Below are positions 56,942 through 64,000 of a stretch of DNA of 64,000 nt, piece by piece. The DNA is from Brachybacterium saurashtrense (GTDB lineage Bacteria; Actinomycetota; Actinomycetes; Actinomycetales; Dermabacteraceae). The notes under the pieces were generated by a model. The model searched no databases and was not told where the DNA came from. It saw nothing but the letters and a program-made list of their open reading frames with translations. The stretch is taken from the NCBI RefSeq assembly GCF_003355475.1, contig NZ_CP031356.1:1-64000 (forward strand), read 5' to 3'. A program made the translations under genes and the position numbers. Each line of letters begins with the position of its first letter. Position 1 is the first letter of the stretch.

Positions 56942-58651
56942 ATGAACTCCCTGATCCTCGCAGGGATCGGCGTGGCGATGATGATCGCCGGCTACCTGCT
57001 CTACTCCCGCTTCCTGGGGCGGCGCGTGTACCGCCTCAGCGCCTCCTTCCGCACCCCCGCCCACGAGCTCCAGGACGGGGTGGACTTCGTCCCCACCAAC
57101 AAGTTCATCCTGTGGGGACACCACTTCACTTCCGTGGCGGGCGCCGCGCCGATCGTGGGCCCCGCGATCGCGGTGATCTGGGGCTGGCTGCCCGCCTTCC
57201 TGTGGGTCACCCTCGGCACCGTGTTCTTCGCCGGGATGCACGATCTGGGCGCACTGTGGGCCTCGGTGCGCCACCGCGGCCAGTCCATCGGTACGCTCTC
57301 GGCCCGCTACATCGGCGCCCGCGGCAGCCGGCTGTTCCTGGTGGTCATCTTCCTGCTGCTGCTCATGGTCAACGCCGCCTTCGCCGTGGTGATCGCGGGG
57401 CTGCTGGTCTCCACCCCCACCGCCGTGCTGCCCACCTGGGGCGCGCTGGTGGTCGCGGTGCTGATCGGCCAGGCGATCTACCGCCTGAAGTGGAGCCTGC
57501 CGGTGGTCTCCATGATCGGCGTGGCCGCCCTGTACGGCCTGATCCTGCTGGGCGACCGGTTCCCCGTGGTGCTGCCGGAGACGGTGCTGGGGCTCTCCGC
57601 CACCTCGTTCTGGATCGTGGTGCTGTTCCTCTACGCCGCCGTGGCCTCCACGCTGCCGGTGTGGGTGCTGCTGCAGCCCCGCGACTACATCAACGGCCTG
57701 CAGCTGTTCATCGGGCTGGGCCTGCTGTACGGCTCGGTGCTGCTGTTCGGCCCCAGCATCGTGGCCCCGGCCGTCAACGCGAACGTCCCCGAGGGCACCC
57801 CGGGGCTGATGCCGCTGCTGTTCGTCACCATCGCCTGCGGCGCGATCTCCGGGTTCCACGGCATCGTCTCCTCCGGCACCTCCGCCAAGCAGCTGGACAA
57901 GGAGACCGACGCCCGCTTCGTGGGCTACTTCGGCGCGGTGGGCGAGGGCCTGCTGGCGCTCGGCGCGATCATCGCCACCACCGCCGGGTTCCGCACCCTG
58001 GCGGATTGGGAGGAGGTCTACAGCGCCTTCGGCCAGGGCGGTGTGGGGGCGTTCGTCGACGGCGGCGGCGCGATCCTCAACGCCGGTCTGGGCCTGCCCA
58101 CCTCGCTCTCCTCGACCATCCTGGCGACCATGGCGGTGCTCTTCGCGGCCACCACGATGGACACCGGCGTGCGCCTGCAGCGCTTCGTGGTGCAGGAGAT
58201 CGGCGACCTGGTGGGCGTGAAGCTCGGCACCGTCGTGGCCACGGCGATCGTGCTGGTGGTGTGCCTGGGCCTGACCTTCAGCGCCGGGGCCGACGGCTCT
58301 GGCGGCATGCTGATCTGGCCGCTGTTCGGCACCACCAACCAGATCCTCGCGGGGCTCACCCTGTCGATCCTGGCGGTGATGCTGGTGCGCCGGCGCCGCC
58401 CGGTGCTGCCGGCCCTGGTGCCGCTGGTGTTCGTGCTGTTCGTGAGCGTGTACGCGCTGCTGATCCAGCTGGGCGGGTTCTACCGGGACGGCAACTGGCT
58501 GCTGCTGGTGCTGGACGTGATCATCCTGGTCGCCGCGCTGTGGGTGATCGTCGAGGCGGCCGTGGCCCTGCGACGCGCCCGCACCGCGGAGCCCGACCTC
58601 GACGAGGACGAGCCCGCGCAGGTCGGCACCGGGGGAGGCGGCCGGGAGTGA
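56942..58651 (+). CDS. cstA: Carbon starvation protein A (CstA-type peptide/pyruvate transporter)
   Basis: This 569-residue polytopic membrane protein has about 14 or more helices. Conserved CstA parts are DFVPTNKFILWGHHFTSVAG, PIVGPAIAVIWGWLPAFLWV, FAGMHDLGALWASVRHRGQS, FHGIVSSGTSAKQL and LIWPLFGTTNQILAGL. CstA-family proteins import peptides or pyruvate under carbon limitation. ATG 56942 follows AAGGA. The next two genes are coupled by overlaps, forming a three-gene unit with a CC-star protein and an ArsA-like ATPase. Confidence 0.95.
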   Translation: MNSLILAGIGVAMMIAGYLLYSRFLGRRVYRLSASFRTPAHELQDGVDFVPTNKFILWGHHFTSVAGAAPIVGPAIAVIWGWLPAFLWVTLGTVFFAGMHDLGALWASVRHRGQSIGTLSARYIGARGSRLFLVVIFLLLLMVNAAFAVVIAGLLVSTPTAVLPTWGALVVAVLIGQAIYRLKWSLPVVSMIGVAALYGLILLGDRFPVVLPETVLGLSATSFWIVVLFLYAAVASTLPVWVLLQPRDYINGLQLFIGLGLLYGSVLLFGPSIVAPAVNANVPEGTPGLMPLLFVTIACGAISGFHGIVSSGTSAKQLDKETDARFVGYFGAVGEGLLALGAIIATTAGFRTLADWEEVYSAFGQGGVGAFVDGGGAILNAGLGLPTSLSSTILATMAVLFAATTMDTGVRLQRFVVQEIGDLVGVKLGTVVATAIVLVVCLGLTFSAGADGSGGMLIWPLFGTTNQILAGLTLSILAVMLVRRRRPVLPALVPLVFVLFVSVYALLIQLGGFYRDGNWLLLVLDVIILVAALWVIVEAAVALRRARTAEPDLDEDEPAQVGTGGGGRE

Positions 58652-58959
58652 GCGGCGCGGCGGGTGCGCGGGCCGCGGCGGTGCGCAGGGCGGCCGGCGC
58701 GCTGCGCACCCGCTGGCGCGCCCTCGCCGAGGGACTGCACGAGTTCTACGTCGGCCCCTACCGGCGCACCTTCGCGAAGGCCCAGCGCGACGAGGACGAT
58801 CTGTTCCGGATGCTGGTGATGAGCGAGATGCTGGGCGTGCCCAACCCCGCCTCTTACTACACCGCCGAGCTGCTGCCGGTGCTGTACGACGGCTTCCACG
58901 AGTGGCACCGGCGCATGGGCATGGAGCGGTCCCCGCTGGAGGAGTACCGATGCTGCTGA
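58648..58959 (+). CDS. Cory-CC-star family small protein
   Basis: This 103-residue protein reads RALAEGLHEFYVGPYRRTFA and DDLFRMLVMSEMLGVPNPAS, then YYTAELLPVLYDGFHEWHRR, and ends YRCC before the stop, the Cys-Cys-stop that names the family. GTG 58648 overlaps the cstA stop (GTGA). The final TGC TGC TGA overlaps the first codons of the ArsA-like gene by 10 nt. The paired C-terminal cysteines might bind metal or form a thiol contact with the ATPase; the function is unknown. Confidence 0.85.
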   Translation: MSGAAGARAAAVRRAAGALRTRWRALAEGLHEFYVGPYRRTFAKAQRDEDDLFRMLVMSEMLGVPNPASYYTAELLPVLYDGFHEWHRRMGMERSPLEEYRCC

Positions 58960-59945
58960 GGCTCGCCGCGGAGCGCCGCGTGCTGTTCCTGGGCGGGAAG
59001 GGCGGGGTCGGCAAGACCACCCTCGCCTCCGCCGGCGCGCTCGCCGCCGCCCGGGCGGGACGGCGCGTGCTGGTGGTCTCCACCGACCCGGCCCACAACC
59101 TGGGCCACCTGTGGGACCGCCGGATCGGCGACCGCCCCACCACCCTGGATGCCGGGGCCGACGGGGGCGTGCTGCGCGGGCTGGAGATCGACCCCGACGC
59201 CACCACCGATCAGCACCTGCGCGACGTGGGCCGCTCCCTGCGGCGCCTCATGCCCGCGCACCTCGCGGGCGAGGTGGACCGGCACATGGAGCTCTCCCGC
59301 CGCTCCCCGGGCACCCACGAGGCGGCGCTGCTGGAGCGGATCACGGAGCTGGTGGAGCAGGGGAGGGAGGAGCACGACCTGCTGGTCTTCGACACCGCCC
59401 CCTCCGGGCACACCGCCCGGATGATGGCGCTGCCGGAGCTGATGACCGCCTGGACCGACGGGCTGCTGCAGCGGCGGGAGCGCTCGCGCCGGCTCGGCGC
59501 GGCCCGGCGCGGGCTCGACGGGGACCACGGCGACAGGATCCTCGGCTCCAGCGCCCCGCGCGATCCGCTCGAGGAGCGCGATGAGGAGATCCGCGCGATC
59601 CTGCTGCGCCGCCGCGACCGGCTCGCGGGGCTGCGCGCGGTGCTCACCGACGCCGAGATCTGCTCCTTCGCGATCGTGCTCGCCGCGGAGCGGCTGCCGG
59701 TGCTGGAGACCATCGCCCTGCACGAGGAGCTCACCCGCACCGGCGTGGACGTCGGCGCCCTGGTGGTCAACAAGCGCTCGCCCGCGGATCGTGGCGACTT
59801 CCTCGCCCGCCGCCACGCGGTGGAGGCGGAGCATCTGGGCACCCTCCGCGAGGCGCTGCCGGCCGTGCCGCTGCAGGAGGTCCCGCTCGGCGAGGAGGAC
59901 GTCGTCGGCCCCGCCGCGCTGGAGCGATTCGCCGCGCTGCTGTGA
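58950..59945 (+). CDS. ArsA/Get3-like P-loop ATPase
   Basis: This 331-residue ATPase begins RRVLFLGGKGGVGKTTLASA, the deviant Walker A of ArsA/Get3, with STDPAHNLGHLW (switch I) and LLVFDTAPSGHTARMMALPEL (switch II, DTAPTGH-like). ALVVNKRSPADRG corresponds to the A-loop region. Relatives pump arsenite with ArsB or target tail-anchored proteins. Neither an arsenic resistance gene nor a Get partner is present here; the neighbours are a CstA transporter and a CC-star protein. ATG 58950 follows GGAGGAG. Confidence 0.92.
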   Translation: MLLRLAAERRVLFLGGKGGVGKTTLASAGALAAARAGRRVLVVSTDPAHNLGHLWDRRIGDRPTTLDAGADGGVLRGLEIDPDATTDQHLRDVGRSLRRLMPAHLAGEVDRHMELSRRSPGTHEAALLERITELVEQGREEHDLLVFDTAPSGHTARMMALPELMTAWTDGLLQRRERSRRLGAARRGLDGDHGDRILGSSAPRDPLEERDEEIRAILLRRRDRLAGLRAVLTDAEICSFAIVLAAERLPVLETIALHEELTRTGVDVGALVVNKRSPADRGDFLARRHAVEAEHLGTLREALPAVPLQEVPLGEEDVVGPAALERFAALL

Positions 59946-59949
59946 CCGG

Positions 59950-59983
59950 CGCGGGAGCGCTCAGCCCTGCGCCGGCTCCCGCG
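59950..59983. terminator. Possible hairpin between convergent ArsA-like and MFS genes
   Basis: CGCGGGAGC (59950-59958) and its exact inverse (59975-59983) around a 16-nt loop. It overlaps the last codons of the MFS gene. A weak bidirectional terminator is possible. Confidence 0.4.
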
Positions 59984-61439
59984 ACGGCCGCAGCGTGCAC
60001 GCCAGCACCACCGCGATCGAGGTCATGACCCCGCCGGCCGAGAAGGCCCACGAGGCGCCGGCGGCCTGGGCGATCGGCCCGGAGGCACCGCCCTGGGCGG
60101 CCACGGCCGCACCGAGCGTGAGCAGCGCGATGAACACCGCCGTGCCGAGCGCGGCGGCGAGCTGTTGGAGGGTGTTGAGGATCGCCGAGCCGTGGCCGTA
60201 CTGCGCCCGCGGCAGCGCGCCGAGCGAGAGCGCCATCAGCGGGGTCATCACCATCGCCATGCCGAGGCCCAGCGGCACGTTCAGCGCGATCACCAGGCCC
60301 TGGCTCGCCTCCCCATCCAGCAGCACCATCGCCAGCCAGGACGACGCGGCCATCAGCGCCGCCCCGGGGATCACGATCGGGCGCGGCCCCAGCCGGTCGT
60401 AGAGCGCGCCCACCAGCGGGCCCAGCAGCCCGGAGGCCGCCGCGCCCGGGAGCATCGTCAGCCCCACCGCGAAGGTGTTCATCCCCAGCGCTCCGGTCAT
60501 GTACAGCGGCAGCGCGGTGACGGTGCCCAGCATCGTCGCGAAGCTCAGCATCATCACCAGCAGGGACACGGTGTAGGTGCGCACCCGCAGCGGCCGCAGG
60601 TCCAGCAGCGGTTCGTCGCCGCGGCCCACCCGCCGCACCTGCCGCAGCGCGAACGCCGCCAGGGAGACCAGGCCGATGCCGCCGGCCAGCAGCGGCAGCA
60701 GGCGCGCCTCGCCCTCGACCACGCGGCTGATCGAGGACAGCGCGTACACGGCGCCGCCGAAGCCGAGCGCGGAGAGGACCACGGAGACCACGTCCAGCGA
60801 GACCTTCTCCGGCTCGGTGTGGTTGCGCATGAACAGCAGCCCGATCACCAGCGCGATCACGATGATCGGCAGCATCAGCGCGAACAGGTGGTGCCAGGTG
60901 CCGTGCTCGAGCACGAAGCCGGAGATCGACGGGCCCAGCGCCGGCGCCGCGGAGATCACCACGCCCACCAGCCCCATCACCAGGCCGCGGGAGCGCAGCG
61001 GCACCAGGGCGAGGATCGTGGTCATCAGCAGGGGCAGCACCATCGCGGTGCCGGCCGCCTGGACCACGCGCGCGCCCAGCAGCACCGCGAAGGAGGGCGC
61101 GAGCATCGCCGCGGTGGTGCCCACCAGGAACAGCCCCATCGCCAGCTGGAACACCCTGCGCGAGGCCAGACGCTTCATGAGGAAGCCGGTGGTGGGGATG
61201 ACCACCGCCATCGTGAGCATGAAGCCGGTGGCCAGCCACTGCGCGGTCACCGCGGTGATCGAGAGGTCCGCCATCAGGGTGGGCAGCGCCACCGACAGCA
61301 GGGTCTCGTTGAGGATCATCACGAAGGCGGAGACCACCAGCACCGCGATCAGCGGTGCGACCTTCACGGAGGGGGCGGTCTCGTCGGGGGCGGCGACGGC
61401 GGGGAGCTCGCCGGTGGGGGTGGGGGAGTGCGTGGTCAT
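59961..61439 (-). CDS. MFS multidrug exporter, DHA2 (14-helix) family
   Basis: This 492-residue transporter has LNETLLSVALPTLMADLSIT (motif D1-like), FLMKRLASRRVFQLAMGLFL (motif A) and GVVISAAPALGPSISGFVLE (motif C of antiporters). About 14 helices are predicted, as in EmrB/QacA and Lde-type pumps. It would expel drugs or toxic compounds by proton antiport. An inverted repeat at 61526-61548 upstream of the gene may bind a regulator, but no regulator gene lies beside it. Confidence 0.93.
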   Translation of the reverse strand: MTTHSPTPTGELPAVAAPDETAPSVKVAPLIAVLVVSAFVMILNETLLSVALPTLMADLSITAVTAQWLATGFMLTMAVVIPTTGFLMKRLASRRVFQLAMGLFLVGTTAAMLAPSFAVLLGARVVQAAGTAMVLPLLMTTILALVPLRSRGLVMGLVGVVISAAPALGPSISGFVLEHGTWHHLFALMLPIIVIALVIGLLFMRNHTEPEKVSLDVVSVVLSALGFGGAVYALSSISRVVEGEARLLPLLAGGIGLVSLAAFALRQVRRVGRGDEPLLDLRPLRVRTYTVSLLVMMLSFATMLGTVTALPLYMTGALGMNTFAVGLTMLPGAAASGLLGPLVGALYDRLGPRPIVIPGAALMAASSWLAMVLLDGEASQGLVIALNVPLGLGMAMVMTPLMALSLGALPRAQYGHGSAILNTLQQLAAALGTAVFIALLTLGAAVAAQGGASGPIAQAAGASWAFSAGGVMTSIAVVLACTLRPSREPAQG

Positions 61440-61525
61440 GGCGACGCCGGGGTGCTTTCTTGCTCGTCGTACCGGAGGGCCGGGACCCGGGCGCCGCGGT
61501 GAGCGGGCGGGTCACCCTCCGGTGG

Positions 61526-61548
61526 GGTCGCGAACACGATTCACGACC
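61526..61548. promoter_or_regulatory. Inverted repeat GGTCGCGAA-CACGA-TTCACGACC upstream of the MFS gene
   Basis: Nine-bp arms with one mismatch around 5 nt, about 90 bases before the start codon. It is a candidate operator. Confidence 0.45.
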
Positions 61549-61623
61549 GGTGGAAGTCTTTCACGGCAGGCCGTTCCCGTCACGGTGATAAACGCCGCTC
61601 CCCGCGCCGCCCCGGAGACCGGC

Positions 61624-62262
61624 TCAGCCGCGGTGCCGCTGCCACCACAGCGCCGCCTGCACCCGCGACTCCAGTCCCAGCTTCGTCAGCGCGTGGGAGA
61701 GGTGGGACTTCACCGTGGAGACCTCCACGAACAGGGCGCTGGCGATCTGCTGATTGGTGCGACCCTGCGCCACCAGCGCCAGCACGTCCTCCTCCCGCCC
61801 GGTGAACGCCGGGTCGGGGCCGGATCCGGCGCCGTCCGCGCCCCGCAGCGCCGCCAGGACCGTGCGGGTCGCGCCGGCGGAGAGCACCGCGTCCCCCCGG
61901 TGCACGTCCCGCACGGCGGCGAGGATGCGCTGCGGCTCCTCCGACTTCACCAGGTATCCGTCGGCCCCTGCCCCGAGCGCGCCGAGCACCGCCTCGTCGA
62001 GGTCGAACCCGGAGATCACCAGCACGCTCGCCCCCAGCGCGCGCAGGCGCGGTGTGATCTCGATGCCGGTCGCGCCGGGCATGCGCACATCGGTGAGCAC
62101 CACGTCGGGGCGGTGCGCCCGGGTCTCCTCGACCGCCGCGGCACCGTCGGCCGCCCGGCCCACCACGGTGATGTCCGGGGCCGAGTCGAGCAGGGCCACC
62201 AGGCCGGAGAGGACGCCGGGATGGTCGTCGGCGACCACCACGCGGATCGGGGGAGTGCTCAT
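61624..62262 (-). CDS. LuxR/NarL-family response regulator
   Basis: This 212-residue protein has a receiver domain with the acidic pair in VVVADDHPG, the phosphorylation Asp in DVVLTDVRMPG and the Lys in GYLVKSEEP. The C-terminal LuxR HTH reads FTGREEDVLALVAQGRTNQQ and VEVSTVKSHLSHALTKLG. Its ATG overlaps the histidine-kinase stop by 4 nt. The targets are unknown; the neighbouring MFS exporter gene is a candidate. Confidence 0.95.
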   Translation of the reverse strand: MSTPPIRVVVADDHPGVLSGLVALLDSAPDITVVGRAADGAAAVEETRAHRPDVVLTDVRMPGATGIEITPRLRALGASVLVISGFDLDEAVLGALGAGADGYLVKSEEPQRILAAVRDVHRGDAVLSAGATRTVLAALRGADGAGSGPDPAFTGREEDVLALVAQGRTNQQIASALFVEVSTVKSHLSHALTKLGLESRVQAALWWQRHRG

Positions 62263-63482
62263 GTGGGGGGCTCCTCGAGGTCGGGTGCGAAGGGGTGCTC
62301 GCCGCGGGCGCACAGCGGCAGACGCGCCTCCACCTGCCACCGGGAGGTGTCGTCGGGGAGAGGGCCGGCGCTCGCGGTGCCGCCCACCGCCGCGGCCCGG
62401 TGCGCGAGGGCGCCGCGCCCCACCCCGGTGCGGGGTGCGGCGTCGTCGGACCGCTCGTTGGTGAGCGTCAGCACCGCCGCGTCCTCCTCGCGCCGCGCGG
62501 TCATCGTCATCGGCGCCCGGCCGTGGCGCACCGCATTGGTGACCGCTTCGGCGCCGATGCGCAGCAGCGCGGCCTGCGCCGACGGCTCCACCTGGGCGGG
62601 GTCGCTCAGCGCCGGTTCGACCTCGACCCGGGCCTGCGGGTCCCGCCCCCGCAGCCGCGCGCTGAGGGAGGGCCAGTCCAGCGTGGCCTGCGGCAGCGCC
62701 CCGGCCTCCTCGCTGGAGAGCACCCCGATCATCGAGCGCAGGTCCCGCAGCGCCGCCCGGGCGGAGTCCCCGGCGGTGCGCAGGGAGCTCTCCCGCTCCG
62801 CGGCGTCCTCCAGGCTCGCGGCGAGACCGGTGTGGAGCGAGACGGCGCTGAGATGGCCCGCCACCACGTCGTGCAGGTCGTGGGCGATGGTGCGCCGCTC
62901 CGCCTCCACGGCGCGGGACGTGCGCACGGCCGCGAGCTCCTGCTCGAGCCCGGCGAGGCGTTCGGCCGCGAACCGGGCCTCACGATGGTGGCGCACCTCC
63001 CAGCCCCACAGCAGCGGGGTGGCGAGCACGAGCACGATGAGCATCGCCAGCAGCAGCACCTGCGGCCCGGGCACCCCGGCCACCAGTGCGGCGAGCATGC
63101 CGAGGGACCCGGTCGTGATCGCGAGGCCCGTGGTGAGGCGGGCGAGGCGCGCGCTGCCGTGCATCACCGGGTCGAACAGCGCCTCGAACAGCAGCAGATA
63201 GGCGCCGATGTTCCCGCCCCCGAGCAGCTCGGCGAGGCTCAGCGGCCCGGCGACCGCGAGCGTGACCGCCGGGCGGCGCCGCCGCCACAGAAGGCTCGCG
63301 CAGGAGACCAGCAGGAGGGTGAGAGAGACCGGCAGCCCCCATCCGTCCCGCCCCGACAGCAGCCCCGAGCTCTGCAGCCCCAGCAGCGGCAGCGCCACGA
63401 CGACCCCGGCGTACAGGGCGGCGACCAGCAGGTCGCGCCCGAGTCCGGGCTCGTGCTCGACGGGCTCGACGGCGGAGGGCAT
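62259..63482 (-). CDS. Two-component sensor histidine kinase (HisKA_3 type)
   Basis: This 407-residue kinase has about five or six N-terminal helices with very short loops, so it probably senses a membrane-related signal. The dimerisation/phosphoacceptor motif is ERRTIAHDLHDVVAGHLSAV, where the His of AHDLHD is phosphorylated. The ATPase domain has an N-box in IGAEAVTNAVRHGRAP and a G1-like GVGRGALAHRAAAVGG. It phosphorylates the coupled response regulator. Confidence 0.95.
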   Translation of the reverse strand: MPSAVEPVEHEPGLGRDLLVAALYAGVVVALPLLGLQSSGLLSGRDGWGLPVSLTLLLVSCASLLWRRRRPAVTLAVAGPLSLAELLGGGNIGAYLLLFEALFDPVMHGSARLARLTTGLAITTGSLGMLAALVAGVPGPQVLLLAMLIVLVLATPLLWGWEVRHHREARFAAERLAGLEQELAAVRTSRAVEAERRTIAHDLHDVVAGHLSAVSLHTGLAASLEDAAERESSLRTAGDSARAALRDLRSMIGVLSSEEAGALPQATLDWPSLSARLRGRDPQARVEVEPALSDPAQVEPSAQAALLRIGAEAVTNAVRHGRAPMTMTARREEDAAVLTLTNERSDDAAPRTGVGRGALAHRAAAVGGTASAGPLPDDTSRWQVEARLPLCARGEHPFAPDLEEPPT

Positions 63483-63584
63483 GCTCCGAGGCTACGCGGG
63501 CGGGGATCCCCGCGGAGGGCGGCCCGCGCGGTTCCTCCCAAGGGGGGAGGACCGCGCCCCGCCGCACCGGGAAGGATGATCGTC

Positions 63585-64000
63585 ATGGATGTGCTGACCG
63601 ATGCCGCCGGCCCGCTGGGCCTGGTGCTGCTGGCCCTGGTGGACTCGACCTCGATGGGCACGCTGGTGATCCCCGTGATCCTGCTGGTGGTGGGAGAGGG
63701 CGGGGCGCGCCGCGTGGCCGGCCGCACCCTGCTGTACCTGCTGGTGATCGGGGTGTTCTACCTGGTGCTCGGCGTGGCGCTGCTGGCCGGTCTGCTGCCG
63801 CTGCTGGCACGCTTCGGGCACCTGCTGGGTGCCCCGCCGGTGATGCTGGTGCTCGCCGTGCTGGGCGTGCTGGCGGTGATCTGGTCCTTCCGGCTGGAAC
63901 CGGCGGCGATCGAGAAGCGGGGAGGGGACCCGCAGGCCTCCGCCCGGCGCTGGACCCTCCGCGCCCGGCGCGCCTCCGGCCGTCCCGCGCTGCTGGTCTC
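63585..64000 (+). CDS. GAP-family (Sap-like) membrane protein, 3'-truncated by the window edge
   Basis: The visible 138 residues start DVLTDAAGPLGLVLLALVDSTSMGTLVIPV and contain three to four helices, including LLYLLVIGVFYLVLGVALLA and VMLVLAVLGVLAVIW. The SxGT segment and helix layout match the GAP/Sap proteins linked in mycobacteria to glycolipid export. ATG 63585 follows GGAAGGA. It diverges from the histidine kinase gene. The remainder lies outside the window. Confidence 0.7.
   Translation, partial: MDVLTDAAGPLGLVLLALVDSTSMGTLVIPVILLVVGEGGARRVAGRTLLYLLVIGVFYLVLGVALLAGLLPLLARFGHLLGAPPVMLVLAVLGVLAVIWSFRLEPAAIEKRGGDPQASARRWTLRARRASGRPALLV

Noticed and set aside
1..64000. CRISPR arrays, rRNA, tRNA genes
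   Set aside because: No regularly spaced direct repeats and no conserved RNA-gene sequence were recognised on reading; small RNAs cannot be excluded without a covariance search.

Overview
The window is very GC-rich, tightly packed DNA from a high-GC Gram-positive (Actinomycetota, most likely Micrococcales and perhaps close to Brachybacterium; the genus is an inference). Supporting signs are frequent GTG starts, ATGA/GTGA stop-start overlaps, leaderless starts placed 7 nt after TANNNT boxes, an ECF41-type sigma factor, an Lsr2-like DNA-binding segment, a CC-star protein and an IdeR-like iron box. No rRNA or tRNA gene and no CRISPR array was seen.

Layout: 1-4711 holds a type III restriction-modification pair (res frameshifted and cut by the window edge, mod intact) and a small excisionase-like HTH gene. 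An IS481-family element (about 4743-5860, between CTAG sites) sits just upstream of that gene. 6083-8479 is an ECF41 sigma factor, a membrane partner with an in-frame stop, and a divergent SDR/epimerase gene; the two directions share a palindrome flanked by ECF41-like promoters. 8526-19019 carries an AlbA_2/ATPase regulator, an HTH plus HNH-repeat protein, a xylulokinase-like FGGY kinase, small membrane proteins and a large exonuclease-Lsr2-Pif1-BRCT fusion. 19820-26918 is a xyloside-utilisation operon (GH39 enzyme, aldo/keto reductase, two ABC permeases, binding protein) with a GntR regulator and a clear operator over its promoter. 27075-31996 is an iron-siderophore uptake operon under an IdeR-like box. 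32016-36403 holds an FAD oxidoreductase, two RibD/DHFR-fold reductases, a DUF421 protein and a DUF429-like protein.

36613-42368 is a D-amino-acid/keto-deoxy-sugar cluster: a DauR-like regulator facing D-aminoacylase, RidA, a KDG-type kinase, a KDPG-type aldolase and a D-serine/D-threonine-type PLP enzyme. 42387-45223 is a compact module of a CoiA-like nuclease divergent from a GTPase (broken by an in-frame TGA) with a small coupled protein; it resembles biological-conflict loci and is the best candidate for an uncharacterised system. 45305-51158 is a second sugar ABC operon with a Gfo/Idh/MocA oxidoreductase and a TetR gene. 52660-55992 has an aconitase-family gene and a DAHP synthase preceded by a leaderless Trp/Tyr leader peptide with attenuator-like hairpins. 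56942-59945 is CstA, CC-star protein and ArsA-like ATPase. The window ends with an MFS exporter, a two-component system and a partial GAP-family membrane protein.

Six genes are interrupted: four by one-base shifts (three in G/C runs, one at a GG pair) and two by single in-frame TGA codons. They may be real decay, but the G/C-run pattern also fits sequencing error, so these calls should be read with that caveat.
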